DNA of 64,000 nucleotides from Paenibacillus lentus (GTDB taxonomy: Bacteria > Bacillota > Bacilli > Paenibacillales > Paenibacillaceae): the NCBI RefSeq assembly GCF_003931855.1, contig NZ_CP034248.1:930001-994000 (forward strand). Direction: 5' to 3'. Both the position numbers and the translations under genes were made by a program. How positions within the stretch are numbered: the first letter of the stretch is position 1; every line of letters starts with the position of its first letter. Shown here piece by piece: positions 14,854-24,810 of this stretch. The notes beneath the pieces were generated by a model. The model searched no databases, was not told the origin of the DNA, and worked only from the letters and a program-made list of their open reading frames with translations.

Positions 14854-15618
14854 TTACTGATTACGCTCGTATATGATACGCAGCCCTTCCAGTGTAAGAA
14901 GCTGATTCACTTCCTGAATCGACTCTGCCTCGCTGGCAATCAACTCTGCCAGCCCCCCAGTCGCAACAACTTTAAGCTCGGCATTCATTTCCCGTCGAAT
15001 CCGATTCACAATGCCATCCACTTGCCCCGCATAACCGAAGATGATCCCCGATTGCATTGCATGAACAGTGTTGCGGCCAATGACCTTCCTCGGTTTTTCA
15101 AGCTCGATCCTTGGCAGCTTAGAAGCACGTTGATACAATGCTTCCGTAGAAATACCGATACCCGGCACAATAGCCCCACCCAAATAATTGCCTGCGGCAT
15201 CGATACAATCAAACGTTGTAGCCGTACCAAAGTCGACGACAACGAGCGGGCCACCATACTGCTCTACCGCAGCCACTGCATTAACGATGCGATCCGCACC
15301 GACCTCGCGCGGATTTTCGTATCGCAAATTAAGTCCCGTTTTGATGCCCGGCCCGACGATCAGTGGTTTTTTGCGTAAATATTTCTCGCATAGCTCTTCC
15401 AGGACATGCATCAATGGAGGGACAACCGAGGAAATGATGACCCCCTCAATATCGCCTACAGCGATTTTGGACATTTGAAATAAATTATGAATCTTTACCC
15501 CGTATTCATCGGCTGTGGACTGCCGATTTGTACTAAGTCGGAAATGGTGAAGCAGCTCTCGGCCCCTGTAGATTCCTAGTACAATATTCGAGTTGCCTAC
15601 ATCTACCACAACGAACAT
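14854..15618 (-). CDS. coaX: Type III pantothenate kinase
   Basis: Catalyses the first step of coenzyme A synthesis, phosphorylating pantothenate; a member of the ASKHA fold. The phosphate-binding motif VVDVGNSN starts the protein, followed by the [11 protein letters not shown] and [11 protein letters not shown] motifs of the CoaX family. Length 254 is usual. GAGGGG precedes the ATG. It lies 5 bp after nadC, so NAD and CoA genes may share a transcript. Confidence 0.96.
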   Translation of the reverse strand: MFVVVDVGNSNIVLGIYRGRELLHHFRLSTNRQSTADEYGVKIHNLFQMSKIAVGDIEGVIISSVVPPLMHVLEELCEKYLRKKPLIVGPGIKTGLNLRYENPREVGADRIVNAVAAVEQYGGPLVVVDFGTATTFDCIDAAGNYLGGAIVPGIGISTEALYQRASKLPRIELEKPRKVIGRNTVHAMQSGIIFGYAGQVDGIVNRIRREMNAELKVVATGGLAELIASEAESIQEVNQLLTLEGLRIIYERNQ

Positions 15619-15623
15619 GCTGC

Positions 15624-16490
15624 TTACCCCTCTTTCTTCTCGTTCAGATCCAGACTAATGTCCAGACTGTCAAAAGAATACGTCAGCCTTCCAACAGAAA
15701 TGACATCTACCCCGCTTTCAGCGATCCCATGGATCGTCTGCAAGGAGACATTTCCCGATGCTTCTACAGTAACATGTGGCGCCCTCGCCTTAATACGGCG
15801 CACGGCTTCCTTCATCAGCTCGGGTGCCATATTATCCAGCATAATGATATCTGCCCCTGCAGACAAGGCTTCGTCCACCTGCTCTAAATTCTCCGTCTCT
15901 ACCTCGATCGTCATCGTATGGGGAATAACCGCACGTGCCCGCTGCACCGCTGGCGCAATTCCGCCAGCCCCTTTAATGTGATTATCCTTGATCATCACCG
16001 CATCATACAACCCAAAGCGATGATTGGAACCACCGCCTACCCGCACTGCATACTTCTCCAGCATTCGATGCCCCGGCGTGGTCTTCCGTGTGTCCACGAG
16101 CCTTACGGGAAGCCCTTCCAGCGCATCGACATATTGACGCGTCCGTGTTGCTATTCCCGACAATCGCTGAAGCAAGTTCAGGGCAAGCCGTTCTCCTGTA
16201 AGAATGCTGTGCGTACTGCCCTCCACCTGAGCCAATACTGTCCCTTTGCGGATGGCATCGCCATCCTTCACCAAAGGCCTGAATGAAAGTGAAGGATCTA
16301 CCACCTCAAAAACAAGAGCAGCAACCGGCATCCCCGCTGCAACTCCATCCTCCTTCGCATGAATAATCCCTTTGGATTGATGTCCAGACGGTATGGTAAC
16401 AGCAGCCGTAACATCACCGGAGCCAACGTCCTCCTTAAGCCACTGGCGGATGGATTCCATCAAGCCTTCGTTATATCCGTTAAGCATCAT
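15624..16490 (-). CDS. nadC: Nicotinate-nucleotide pyrophosphorylase (quinolinate phosphoribosyltransferase)
   Basis: Converts quinolinate and PRPP to nicotinate mononucleotide, the third step of de novo NAD synthesis. The family motifs [29 protein letters not shown] and IMLDNM are visible. Length 288. The start overlaps the end of nadB by 11 bp, with GGAGG inside the nadB 3' end. Confidence 0.96.
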   Translation of the reverse strand: MMLNGYNEGLMESIRQWLKEDVGSGDVTAAVTIPSGHQSKGIIHAKEDGVAAGMPVAALVFEVVDPSLSFRPLVKDGDAIRKGTVLAQVEGSTHSILTGERLALNLLQRLSGIATRTRQYVDALEGLPVRLVDTRKTTPGHRMLEKYAVRVGGGSNHRFGLYDAVMIKDNHIKGAGGIAPAVQRARAVIPHTMTIEVETENLEQVDEALSAGADIIMLDNMAPELMKEAVRRIKARAPHVTVEASGNVSLQTIHGIAESGVDVISVGRLTYSFDSLDISLDLNEKKEG

Positions 16491-18096
16491 CGCTCATTTC
16501 CTCCAACATTCCTTTTTCCCTTTGCTGCAAAATATGCTTACGCCAACCTTCATCATCACGCTGCGGATAATCCACGCGATAATGACCGCCTCGACTCTCC
16601 TCACGGGCCAATGCCGATTCAGTCAGCAAAAGGGCGCATGTCAGCATATTAGCATATTCCCACTGCTCCCGGGTATGTAGGGCGGCCTTAAATATCGGCA
16701 ACTGACGGCGCAGTTCCTCCAATCCCTTAGTCAACCCTTCTTCGCTTCGACGCAATCCTACTTGACGCACCATAACTTTCTGCAATTTCAAGCGCCGTTC
16801 CACAATCGGCTGCATCACAGCATCATGACGCTCTGTTAGGCATTTGATCCCCTCTCCCGTTCTCGTCAAAGGAGGCATCTGCTGAATGCGTTCAATAATG
16901 CGACGACCAAACACGACTGCCTCAGACAGCGAATTGCTCGCTAGCCGGTTCGCCCCATGCACTCCAGTGGAAGACACTTCCCCGCAGGCAAACAAGCGAT
17001 GAACACTAGTCTCGCCGTGAAGACCTGTACGGACTCCTCCCATCATATAATGTGCAGCTGGAGCCACGGGAATCCAATCGGTCGTCATATCTAGCCCATA
17101 TCCGATGCAAGTATCATGAATCGTGGGGAAACGATGCTTGATCGTCTCTGGAGCCTCATGCGTAATATCCAAATAGACAAAGCTCGATTTCGTCTCTTCC
17201 ATCTCATGGACAATAGCCCGAGCTACAATATCGCGAGGAGCAAGCTCCTGCAGCTCATGGTATTTGTCCATAAACCGCTCCCCCTTAATATTGCGCAGCA
17301 CTGCACCTTCCCCGCGAACTGCCTCGGATATTAGAAAACGCGGCGCCCCGGGATAGCAGAGAGAAGTCGGATGGAATTGAATGAACTCCAAATCTCGAAT
17401 AACGGCCCCAGCTCGGTAAGCCATAGCCACCCCATCGCCAGTTGCGACATCTGGGTTAGTCGTATAACGATACAGCTGTCCTGCCCCTCCTGAACACAGA
17501 ATGGTGGCAAGTCCTCTTACGAATATGCGCTGCCCATCCGGTCGCTGTACGAGGACCCCGATGCACTCATTATCCTCGGTAATCAAATCAATGACGAAAT
17601 GTTCGTTCCAAATTTCAATATTAGGATGGCCAGCAGCCTGCTCCGACAATGCACGAACGATCTCATAGCCTGTCGCATCCCCATTGGCATGCAGAATGCG
17701 GCGATGACTGTGAGCCCCCTCCCTGGTCAGAGCAAGCTCTCCATTCTCTTCATCAAAGGCCGTTCCGAGCGTAATTAACTCCTTCACTCCCTCGGGCCCC
17801 TCATTAACTAGAATATCCACCGAAGCCGAAGAGCATAGCCCGGCTCCGGCCATTAGCGTATCCTGTCTGTGATATTCCGGAGAATCCTCCTCCGAAATGA
17901 CCGCAGCAATGCCTCCTTGGGCATACCTTGTGTTGCTCTCCATCAACGCCTTCTTGGTAATGACAATAACGCGATGCTTCTCACTCGCTTTAATGGCGCT
18001 AAATAGTCCGGCAATACCTGTTCCGATCACAATAACATCCGTATCGACAACAGGCAGTTCACTCAAATTAAAATCAACCAAGTATCGTGGTATCAT
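16480..18096 (-). CDS. nadB: L-aspartate oxidase
   Basis: A flavoprotein oxidising aspartate to iminoaspartate for NadA. The FAD-binding GxGxxG is in IVIGTGIAGLFSA; HSHRRILHANGDATG and FIQFHPTSL are family motifs. ATG at 18096 is preceded by AGGTGA; an alternative GTG at 18108 lacks a good ribosome site. The product has 538 residues, as usual for the family. It is the middle gene of nadA-nadB-nadC. Confidence 0.95.
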   Translation of the reverse strand: MIPRYLVDFNLSELPVVDTDVIVIGTGIAGLFSAIKASEKHRVIVITKKALMESNTRYAQGGIAAVISEEDSPEYHRQDTLMAGAGLCSSASVDILVNEGPEGVKELITLGTAFDEENGELALTREGAHSHRRILHANGDATGYEIVRALSEQAAGHPNIEIWNEHFVIDLITEDNECIGVLVQRPDGQRIFVRGLATILCSGGAGQLYRYTTNPDVATGDGVAMAYRAGAVIRDLEFIQFHPTSLCYPGAPRFLISEAVRGEGAVLRNIKGERFMDKYHELQELAPRDIVARAIVHEMEETKSSFVYLDITHEAPETIKHRFPTIHDTCIGYGLDMTTDWIPVAPAAHYMMGGVRTGLHGETSVHRLFACGEVSSTGVHGANRLASNSLSEAVVFGRRIIERIQQMPPLTRTGEGIKCLTERHDAVMQPIVERRLKLQKVMVRQVGLRRSEEGLTKGLEELRRQLPIFKAALHTREQWEYANMLTCALLLTESALAREESRGGHYRVDYPQRDDEGWRKHILQQREKGMLEEMSDDA

Positions 18097-18135
18097 TACA
18101 CAGGTCACCTATCTTGAACAAGAGAGTAGCGCATG

Positions 18136-19074
18136 CTACTTAACTTGTAACATGCGCTCTAGGGAAGTTCTGGCTTTATCGGCTACAGCAGGCGGCACAT
18201 AAATCTGCGGCTGCATCGTCTCCAAGCATTTCACCAGTTTTTTCAAGTTGTTGACTTTCATATTTGGACAGACCAAGAATTTCGTAGCGAAATGGAATGT
18301 TTTATCGGGACTATCCTTGCGCAGTTGATAACCTGTTCCATCTTCAGTGCCAACGATGAACTCTTTGCTGTTTGAATTTTTACAATATTCTAGAATCGCG
18401 GTCGTACTGCCGACAAAATCACCCATAGCCACGACTTCAGGGCGGCACTCTGGATGAACGACAAACTCCGCATCAGGGTACTTCGCTCTCATTTCTACTA
18501 CGTCTTTCACAGTTAACATATCATGGGTGTTGCAATAGCCTTCCCAGATAATCATCTTCTTGTCGGTATGCTGCTGTACATAGTGCCCCAAGTTTTTATC
18601 CGGTACCCAAATGATTTCATCGGCGTCAACCGAATTAATGACCTTAACCGCATTGGAAGACGTACAGCAAATATCCGTCTCGGCTTTGATCTCGGCAGAA
18701 GAGTTAATATAGGTCACAACCTTAGCATTCGGATGCTGGGCTTTCAATTTGCGCAGACCATCCACGTTGACCATATCCGCCATCGGACAACCCGCACGCT
18801 CATCGGGAATCAATACTGTTTTGTTCGGCGCCAAAATCTTAGCGCTCTCCCCCATGAAATGCACGCCGCAAAAAACGATCGTATCCGCGTCCGTCGAAGC
18901 AGCCTTCTGAGCCAGCAAGAAAGAGTCGCCCCGAAAATCAGCAACCTCCTGAATTTCGTCTCGCTGATAATAATGAGCCAAAATAATTGCATTGCGTTCC
19001 TTCTTCAGCTGGATAAGTCTTTCCCGCAGCTCGCGGTTCATTTCCGCCTTACGCTCTAATGCCAGAGCTTCCAC
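18136..19074 (-). CDS. nadA: Quinolinate synthase A
   Basis: A 4Fe-4S enzyme condensing iminoaspartate with dihydroxyacetone phosphate to quinolinate. Candidate cluster and active-site cysteines are in FCGVHFMGES, TDICCTSSNA, HPECRPE and LVCPNMK; the N-terminal ILAHYYQ is typical. Translation starts with GTG at 19074, preceded by GGGGGAGG. It is the first gene of the NAD operon behind a long structured leader. In B. subtilis the nad genes lie elsewhere. Confidence 0.96.
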   Translation of the reverse strand: MEALALERKAEMNRELRERLIQLKKERNAIILAHYYQRDEIQEVADFRGDSFLLAQKAASTDADTIVFCGVHFMGESAKILAPNKTVLIPDERAGCPMADMVNVDGLRKLKAQHPNAKVVTYINSSAEIKAETDICCTSSNAVKVINSVDADEIIWVPDKNLGHYVQQHTDKKMIIWEGYCNTHDMLTVKDVVEMRAKYPDAEFVVHPECRPEVVAMGDFVGSTTAILEYCKNSNSKEFIVGTEDGTGYQLRKDSPDKTFHFATKFLVCPNMKVNNLKKLVKCLETMQPQIYVPPAVADKARTSLERMLQVK

Positions 19075-19185
19075 GATGATCCTCCCCCTTAATCATTCAA
19101 TCCGCCGTTGTCTCTATATAGCGGGATTATTGCACTCTGCTTGATCATTACCTGTCCCTGGCACGCCCAGACAATATAAAAAGAA

Positions 19186-19250
19186 AGAACGTATAAAATT
19201 TCACGTTATTCGTCATAGGTTTGCCAAGGATGTGAAATTCGGTACGTTCT
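19186..19250 (-). promoter_or_regulatory. nadA leader: long hairpin with T-rich tail (candidate attenuator)
   Basis: The minus strand has arms AGAACGTA + ATTTCAC (19250-19232) and GTGAAAT + TACGTTCT (19204-19186), 15 bp in all, separated by a 4x4 internal loop and a 27-nt apical loop, then TTCTTTTTATATT. An upstream GTGAAA (19275-19270) could pair with the same ATTTCAC arm and block the hairpin. This resembles a leader attenuator. Nothing matches a riboswitch I can name. Confidence 0.45.
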
Positions 19251-19305
19251 AATTCGCGAAAAACCGATGTTTCACTTCATTGTCACATTACGTTGTTCAA
19301 CAACT

Positions 19306-19334
19306 AATTTACACAAGGTGGGTATCCCTGTCAA
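19306..19334 (-). promoter_or_regulatory. nadA promoter (sigma-A) with palindrome at the start site
   Basis: On the minus strand, -35 TTGACA (19334-19329), 17-bp spacer, -10 TAAATT (19311-19306). The 13-nt palindrome GTTGTTGAACAAC begins right after the -10 and covers the predicted start, a good position for a repressor. The regulator cannot be named from sequence. Confidence 0.7.
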
Positions 19335-19416
19335 TCCAACCTAAATCCATAATTCATTAAAATTAAAGATATGAGGCCAATTTTTATCCATTGCGGATAA
19401 CTAAATCACTGACGCA

Positions 19417-19460
19417 ATAAAAAGACAACCCCTAGTAGAACTATCTACACAGGGGCTGCC
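19417..19460 (-). terminator. ftsH terminator
   Basis: The stem GGCAGCCCCT/AGGGGTTGTC with inner GTAGA/TCTAC is followed by TTTTTATT, about 20 bp after the ftsH stop. Confidence 0.9.
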
Positions 19461-19480
19461 CTAATTCGTTACATATCGAA

Positions 19481-21625
19481 TTAAATGGTCGGGTTGTTAT
19501 TTCCGTTGTTACCGGAACTCTTATCCGGATCCTCATCGTTAGGACCGTCTGCATTCGGCAAATCATTTACCGTTCCATCCGGTGTATCTACGACTGGATC
19601 GCTCGTAATATCATTAGCCGATCCGCCAGGTACTTCATTCGGGATGTCACCGGTCGGAATCCCTGAAGCGTTAGGAGAACCATCTTCCGGCTTGCCTTGA
19701 ATACGAACGCGTACATCGCCGATATTATCGACGACCGGCTCGCCAGATTCGTTCGATCCACTGCCGCCTTCGCCACCCTCTTCAGGCTCAAGCAATTTAC
19801 CATGCTCGATCAATTGCTTAATTTGCTCCAGTTCCAGTGTCTCCTTCTCAAGCAAAGTCTGTGCGATCAAATGCACTTCCTTGGAATGCTTGGTCAGAAG
19901 CTCCTTACAACGTTCATACATTTCCGTAATGAAACGATGCATTTCCTGATCAATTTCATACGCGATTTGATCACTGTAGTTCTGTTCGTGGCCGATATCG
20001 CGGCCCAGGAATACCTGGCCTTGCGAAGTACCGAATTGCATCGGCCCGAGCTTCTCGCTCATTCCGTATTCCACGATCATGCTGCGCACAATACTCGTCG
20101 CTTGCTGGAAGTCACTATACGCACCAGTACCGATCTCGCCAATGAACAGCTCCTCGGCAACGCGGCCACCAAGGAGGCCCGTTACCTTATCAAGCAGCTC
20201 CTGCTTCGTGACAAGCATCCGGTCTTCCTTCGGAAGCATAATGACATAACCGCCAGCACGACCACGCGGAATAATCGTTACTTTGTGTACCATATCTGCA
20301 TGCTCCAGGAAGTAGCCAACAATCGTATGGCCAGCTTCGTGGTAAGCAACGATCCGTTTCTCGCGATCGCTGATCACTCGGCTGCGCTTCTCTGTACCTA
20401 CGATGACGCGATCAATCGCTTCATCCACTTCCCTCATCGAAATATCCTTACGATTTCGACGTGCAGCCAAGAGAGCTGCTTCATTCAGCAGGTTCGCCAA
20501 GTCGGCACCTGTAAATCCTGTTGTACGCTTTGCAATAATATCTAGACGAACATCATTGGTCAGCGGCTTATTACGGGCATGTACCTTAAGTACAGCCTCA
20601 CGGCCCTTCACATCGGGACGATCAACTGTAATTTGACGGTCAAAGCGCCCTGGACGCAGCAGCGCCGGGTCGAGAATATCCGGACGGTTCGTTGCAGCAA
20701 TGATAATAATCCCTTCATTAGCCCCAAATCCATCCATTTCGACGAGCAACTGATTGAGCGTTTGTTCCCGCTCATCATGACCGCCGCCAAGGCCGGCGCC
20801 ACGTTGGCGACCGACAGCGTCGATCTCATCAATAAAGATAATACAAGAAGATGTCTTCTTTGCGTTCTCGAATAAGTCACGTACCCGGGAAGCACCGACC
20901 CCGACGAACATTTCTACAAAGTCGGAACCGGAAATACTAAAGAACGGAACGCCTGCTTCACCTGCCACAGCACGAGCAAGCAACGTTTTACCGGTACCTG
21001 GAGGTCCTACGAGTAATACACCCTTTGGAATCCTTGCACCCACCGCGGAGAACTTGCGCGGATCCTTCAAGAACTCGACAACCTCAACAAGCTCTTGCTT
21101 CTCTTCGTCTGCTCCGGCTACATCCTCGAATGTAACCTTCTTCTTCTCCTCGTTATACAAACGCGCTTTGCTCTTACCAAAGTTCATAACTTTGCCGCCG
21201 CCACCCTGAGCCTGATTAAACAGGAAGAAAAACAGAATAAACATGAGCGCCAGCGGTAACAGTGAGGTCAGAAACGTAAGCCAAATGCTCTGCTCCTGCA
21301 TCTTCTTCCAATCCAATTGGAAGCCATTCTGTTCGCTTAACTCCACAACTTCCTTCAACACATTCGGGTCGTAAGGAATATAGGTCGTGAAATTCGTCGT
21401 CTTGCTATCTCCGACGGCTTGCTTATATTTACCGGTTACCAGATAAGCGTAACCGTCAAATTTCCCTGTAATTTCAGCGACGTTGTCGGCTTTCAATTGC
21501 TGACGCAATTGATCATATCTAGGGGTGTCGGCGGTTTCATTTGTGCCGGTAAGGATTTGTACAATGCCCACCACGACTAAGAAAAGTATTAAATAAAAAC
21601 CAGAATTCCGGATGAACCGATTCAT
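19481..21625 (-). CDS. ftsH: ATP-dependent zinc metalloprotease FtsH
   Basis: A membrane-anchored AAA+ protease. Two membrane segments (about residues 9-24 and 113-137) flank an extracytoplasmic domain. The Walker A GPPGTGKT is near residue 210, the SRH region includes [19 protein letters not shown], and the zinc site HEAGH is near residue 430. At 714 residues it is about 80 longer than B. subtilis FtsH because of a low-complexity tail (from about residue 630) rich in G, N, D, P and S. It lies next to hpt as in B. subtilis. Confidence 0.97.
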   Translation of the reverse strand: MNRFIRNSGFYLILFLVVVGIVQILTGTNETADTPRYDQLRQQLKADNVAEITGKFDGYAYLVTGKYKQAVGDSKTTNFTTYIPYDPNVLKEVVELSEQNGFQLDWKKMQEQSIWLTFLTSLLPLALMFILFFFLFNQAQGGGGKVMNFGKSKARLYNEEKKKVTFEDVAGADEEKQELVEVVEFLKDPRKFSAVGARIPKGVLLVGPPGTGKTLLARAVAGEAGVPFFSISGSDFVEMFVGVGASRVRDLFENAKKTSSCIIFIDEIDAVGRQRGAGLGGGHDEREQTLNQLLVEMDGFGANEGIIIIAATNRPDILDPALLRPGRFDRQITVDRPDVKGREAVLKVHARNKPLTNDVRLDIIAKRTTGFTGADLANLLNEAALLAARRNRKDISMREVDEAIDRVIVGTEKRSRVISDREKRIVAYHEAGHTIVGYFLEHADMVHKVTIIPRGRAGGYVIMLPKEDRMLVTKQELLDKVTGLLGGRVAEELFIGEIGTGAYSDFQQATSIVRSMIVEYGMSEKLGPMQFGTSQGQVFLGRDIGHEQNYSDQIAYEIDQEMHRFITEMYERCKELLTKHSKEVHLIAQTLLEKETLELEQIKQLIEHGKLLEPEEGGEGGSGSNESGEPVVDNIGDVRVRIQGKPEDGSPNASGIPTGDIPNEVPGGSANDITSDPVVDTPDGTVNDLPNADGPNDEDPDKSSGNNGNNNPTI

Positions 21626-21655
21626 CCCCTGCCTCCTCTCAAAACAACTTAAGTT

Positions 21656-21685
21656 ATTTTACCATAGTCCCTTACTCATTATCAA
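21656..21685 (-). promoter_or_regulatory. ftsH promoter (sigma-A)
   Basis: On the minus strand, -35 TTGATA (21685-21680), 18-bp spacer, -10 TAAAAT (21661-21656), 30 bp before the ATG. Confidence 0.6.
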
Positions 21686-21728
21686 AAAAGTCGCAGGCGA
21701 TGTTCGGCCAAAGATCAGCTACAGGCTA

Positions 21729-22268
21729 TTAACTGTTGTATACTTCTGGCTTCAACACCCCGATGTAAGGAAGGTTGCGGTATTTCTCCGCATAATCAAG
21801 TCCATAGCCAACAATGAATTCGTCAGGAATCACAAACCCAGACATATCGGCCTCCAAATCGACCGTCCGCCCCGCCGGCTTATCGAATAGCGTAACAATT
21901 TTAACGGAATTCACCTTGCGGCGTTCCAGAACATCTATCAAATAGCTAAGCGTCAGCCCGCTATCGATGATATCTTCTACGATGAGAACATCGCGACCTT
22001 CTACAGAGGTGTCTAAATCCTTGACAATTTTGACCTCACCAGATGACTTTGTAGATGCGCCATAACTGGACACAGCCATGAAATCAAGCTCAAGCGGTAC
22101 TGAAATTTCTTTAACAAGATCCGCCATAAAAATAAAAGCGCCTTTGAGGATGCAAATGACCAGCGGATTGCGTCCTGCATACTCTTCACTAAGACGCTGT
22201 CCCAATTCCACTACTTTGTCCTGAATCTGTTCCCGGGTAATCAAAACTTCCTTAATATCGTTGTGCAA
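21729..22268 (-). CDS. hpt: Hypoxanthine phosphoribosyltransferase
   Basis: Salvages hypoxanthine (and guanine) to nucleotides with PRPP. The PRPP-binding signature [13 protein letters not shown] is present (about residue 95), with [13 protein letters not shown] before it. Length 179 is normal. The start codon is TTG at 22268 with AGGAGG 10 nt upstream. It lies between tilS and ftsH, the conserved Bacillales order; the B. subtilis gene is named hprT. Confidence 0.96.
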   Translation of the reverse strand: MHNDIKEVLITREQIQDKVVELGQRLSEEYAGRNPLVICILKGAFIFMADLVKEISVPLELDFMAVSSYGASTKSSGEVKIVKDLDTSVEGRDVLIVEDIIDSGLTLSYLIDVLERRKVNSVKIVTLFDKPAGRTVDLEADMSGFVIPDEFIVGYGLDYAEKYRNLPYIGVLKPEVYNS

Positions 22269-22328
22269 AATAAGTAGACCTCCTACGTTATACTATGAAT
22301 GCCATAACCCGGCGATAACCCGATGCTG

Positions 22329-23777
22329 TTACTCGCCGTTCCTATCTATAGTCATCAATACGACAGAGGACGTATGCTGTCTAACCGGAGCGATCGAAGA
22401 TCGCCGAATACCGGGAATCCATAAAATCTGACCTAGGCCATCGGTGACTATAGGAATGCGGGAACGAAGAGAGGGAGGTATTTTCTCATCGATGAAAATA
22501 TCTTTGACTTTCTTAGTGCCATTAAGGCCCAGCACTTTCATCGTATCTCCCGGCTGACGGGAACGCACTGTAAGCGGATAAACCAGCTCATCCGCATCAA
22601 ATACCGCTCTGTCGTTACCGTGTGCCATCGCGCTCACGGCATCTTGTCCGGCTGCGGTCTGCGTAAACAACAGGTTAGTGCCTAAACCTTGAATAGCTAC
22701 TTCCGCAGGAACTCTGTCCACGCGGTATGTATAGCGAAGGCTATCATTAACCCCCGCTGCATTAGGTATAAACCTGATGGTGTCGTATTCCCGAACACAC
22801 TGCAGCCCACCCCCGAGATCAAGACTCCATGTCGTCGGCGTGCTTTGCATCGCACCTTGACGGACACGTTCTATCTTAACAAAATCGATTTCTTCCATGC
22901 CGCAAGGCAGATAATTTAATATTAGTTTAATCAACCTCCGTTGTAAAGCGGCATGTAAGGAGGTGAAGCGCCCGATTTCAAAGGCCAAATCTCCACCATT
23001 CGAAGTGACCAACTCCTGATATACTTGGTTAGTCACTTGCTGCATGTAATCATCATCTTCGCCAACCGTTTCAGCTATTCGATTTAACGACTCAGCTAGT
23101 TGTCCATTATATTGCCCCAAAAAAGGCAACACATCCAAACGAATTGCATTTCGCACATACTTATTTTGCAAATTGGTGCTATCTATGCAATAAGGGATTC
23201 CCGACTCCCGGCAAGCCTGCAGAATCTCAGCCTTATAAATCCGCAGCAAAGGACGAATAAGATTTACGTTACGTTCACATCGTTTCATACGCATGCCTGC
23301 AAGACCAGAGCTCCCGCTGCCGCGCAGGATGCGCATCATCACTGTCTCTGCCTGATCATCGGCATGATGAGCAAGGGCAATAGCTGCCGCCCCATATTTC
23401 CGCGCTATTTCATGAAGAAATTCATATCTCTTCTCTCTGGCGGCAAGCTGCGGGCTTTTTCCCGACTGCTCTATGTAAGATGGAATATCCAAATTCCCTA
23501 ACTCAAAGGGCAAATCAAGCTGCTTAGCTAGCCCTCGCACGAATTCAGCTTCCTTAAGGGATTCTTCAGGCCGGAACCCATGATTAATATGAGCGCATAT
23601 AAGCGAAAATCCCTGATTCATACGCTTAGCTATTGCATGCATAATATAGAGCAAAGCAACCGAATCGGGTCCTCCAGACACGGCAACAACGATACGATCC
23701 CCGGGAGACCACAACCGTTCTTCCTCCCCGATGCGGCGAACACGCTCCACCAGGGGGTACATGCTGTAATCATTCAT
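22329..23777 (-). CDS. tilS: tRNA(Ile)-lysidine synthase
   Basis: Modifies C34 of tRNA-Ile(CAU) to lysidine so that it reads AUA. The N-terminal PP-loop is VAVSGGPDSVALLYIM (about residue 25), followed by the TilS substrate and C-terminal domains, with the late motif RQPGDTMKVLGLNGTKKVKD. ATG at 23777 is preceded by GGTGGGAG; an upstream GTG at 23792 is less likely. Length 482. It is followed by hpt with a 60-bp gap. Confidence 0.95.
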   Translation of the reverse strand: MNDYSMYPLVERVRRIGEEERLWSPGDRIVVAVSGGPDSVALLYIMHAIAKRMNQGFSLICAHINHGFRPEESLKEAEFVRGLAKQLDLPFELGNLDIPSYIEQSGKSPQLAAREKRYEFLHEIARKYGAAAIALAHHADDQAETVMMRILRGSGSSGLAGMRMKRCERNVNLIRPLLRIYKAEILQACRESGIPYCIDSTNLQNKYVRNAIRLDVLPFLGQYNGQLAESLNRIAETVGEDDDYMQQVTNQVYQELVTSNGGDLAFEIGRFTSLHAALQRRLIKLILNYLPCGMEEIDFVKIERVRQGAMQSTPTTWSLDLGGGLQCVREYDTIRFIPNAAGVNDSLRYTYRVDRVPAEVAIQGLGTNLLFTQTAAGQDAVSAMAHGNDRAVFDADELVYPLTVRSRQPGDTMKVLGLNGTKKVKDIFIDEKIPPSLRSRIPIVTDGLGQILWIPGIRRSSIAPVRQHTSSVVLMTIDRNGE

Positions 23778-23850
23778 TGTCTCCCACCTCACTTAACTGA
23801 CTTCATCTCAGGCTTGAATTTTCGAATTTTATTCCTTAGCTCTTGAATCC

Positions 23851-24810
23851 CTAGAATCGCAAGGCCAAATAAAGCGCATAAACAAGCAATGTGACAGACA
23901 CCGCAAATGCGCTGAACATCCAACGAGGCGTCGATGCCTTCTGCTTTAATTCCGACTTAGGGGCCGTTACAAGTTCCTTCCATAATAAGCACGCCTCTGC
24001 TGTACTGCCGAAATTTCCTTGGATCGCTCTCTGCAGCCATTCTCTGTAGGGCTCAAGTGAAGGAGCCGTGCTTACAATATGAAGCAGATCGCCAGCGCTT
24101 CTCATTTGCGGCAGCTGCGTCGCCGCGTGCTTAAGATGCTGTCCCTCTAGCAGATGAATGCATACAACGGCATAGCTGAATAAGTCATAGGACGGCTCTG
24201 CCGTTCGTCCCCCAGCATTCCAAAAGCCCCGATCATACCACTCGGTGAACTGCTTGACGCTGCGACCTATACTGCTAACTCCGCCGTAATCAATCAGTTC
24301 AACCTCTCCGTATGTCCCTACCAATACGTTCTCCGGCTTCAAATCGCCGAATATCCAGCCTGAATCATGCAAACGCCGAAGCTGACGAAGCAAATTCAGG
24401 CCGGCTGCATCTATCCAGCGGTTTCCGCGTCTAGCTAGAAAAGCCCGCAAAGGTTCTCCCTTTATGTATCGCATCACGTAGAAAGGAATCTCCTTACCTT
24501 GGAGAGAATAATCGTCTACCTCTACTAGATAAGTGAGATCCCGTTGAACAGAACCTTGCCGTCTTCCTTGGTGCTGCAAGGCTTTGAGCACATTAATTTC
24601 AGACTGAATATCCACGGTATCAAAACCCATCTTGAGGGCGTACAGTCTAGCGCTATCTACCTGCTTCACTAAATACACGACCCCATTAGCCCCCTGTCCC
24701 AGCAGTCGCTGAATGAGGTAACGCCCGCCCTTCCAGCGTCCGGTAATTAGCGTGCCTTGTGGTAGATTCAACTTAAACGACGTAGTCACCGAGCATTCCT
24801 TCTCCTTCAT
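23851..24810 (-). CDS. yabT: Membrane-anchored Ser/Thr protein kinase, YabT-like
   Basis: A Hanks-type kinase of about 319 residues with a single C-terminal membrane segment (about 295-317). The glycine loop is LLGQGANGVVYLV; the ATP lysine is in YALKMG; the catalytic loop reads FGDLKPENVL, so the usual HR before D is replaced by FG; the metal motif is DYG instead of DFG. B. subtilis YabT is a sporulation kinase at the same locus. ATG at 24810 follows GGAGGA and overlaps the VWA gene by 38 bp. Confidence 0.85.
   Translation of the reverse strand: MKEKECSVTTSFKLNLPQGTLITGRWKGGRYLIQRLLGQGANGVVYLVKQVDSARLYALKMGFDTVDIQSEINVLKALQHQGRRQGSVQRDLTYLVEVDDYSLQGKEIPFYVMRYIKGEPLRAFLARRGNRWIDAAGLNLLRQLRRLHDSGWIFGDLKPENVLVGTYGEVELIDYGGVSSIGRSVKQFTEWYDRGFWNAGGRTAEPSYDLFSYAVVCIHLLEGQHLKHAATQLPQMRSAGDLLHIVSTAPSLEPYREWLQRAIQGNFGSTAEACLLWKELVTAPKSELKQKASTPRWMFSAFAVSVTLLVYALYLALRF

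Noticed and set aside
19152..19174. NiaR/YrxA operator before nadA
   Set aside because: The TGTC..GACA inverted repeat is imperfect and lies well downstream of the promoter; I cannot match it to the NiaR motif with confidence.
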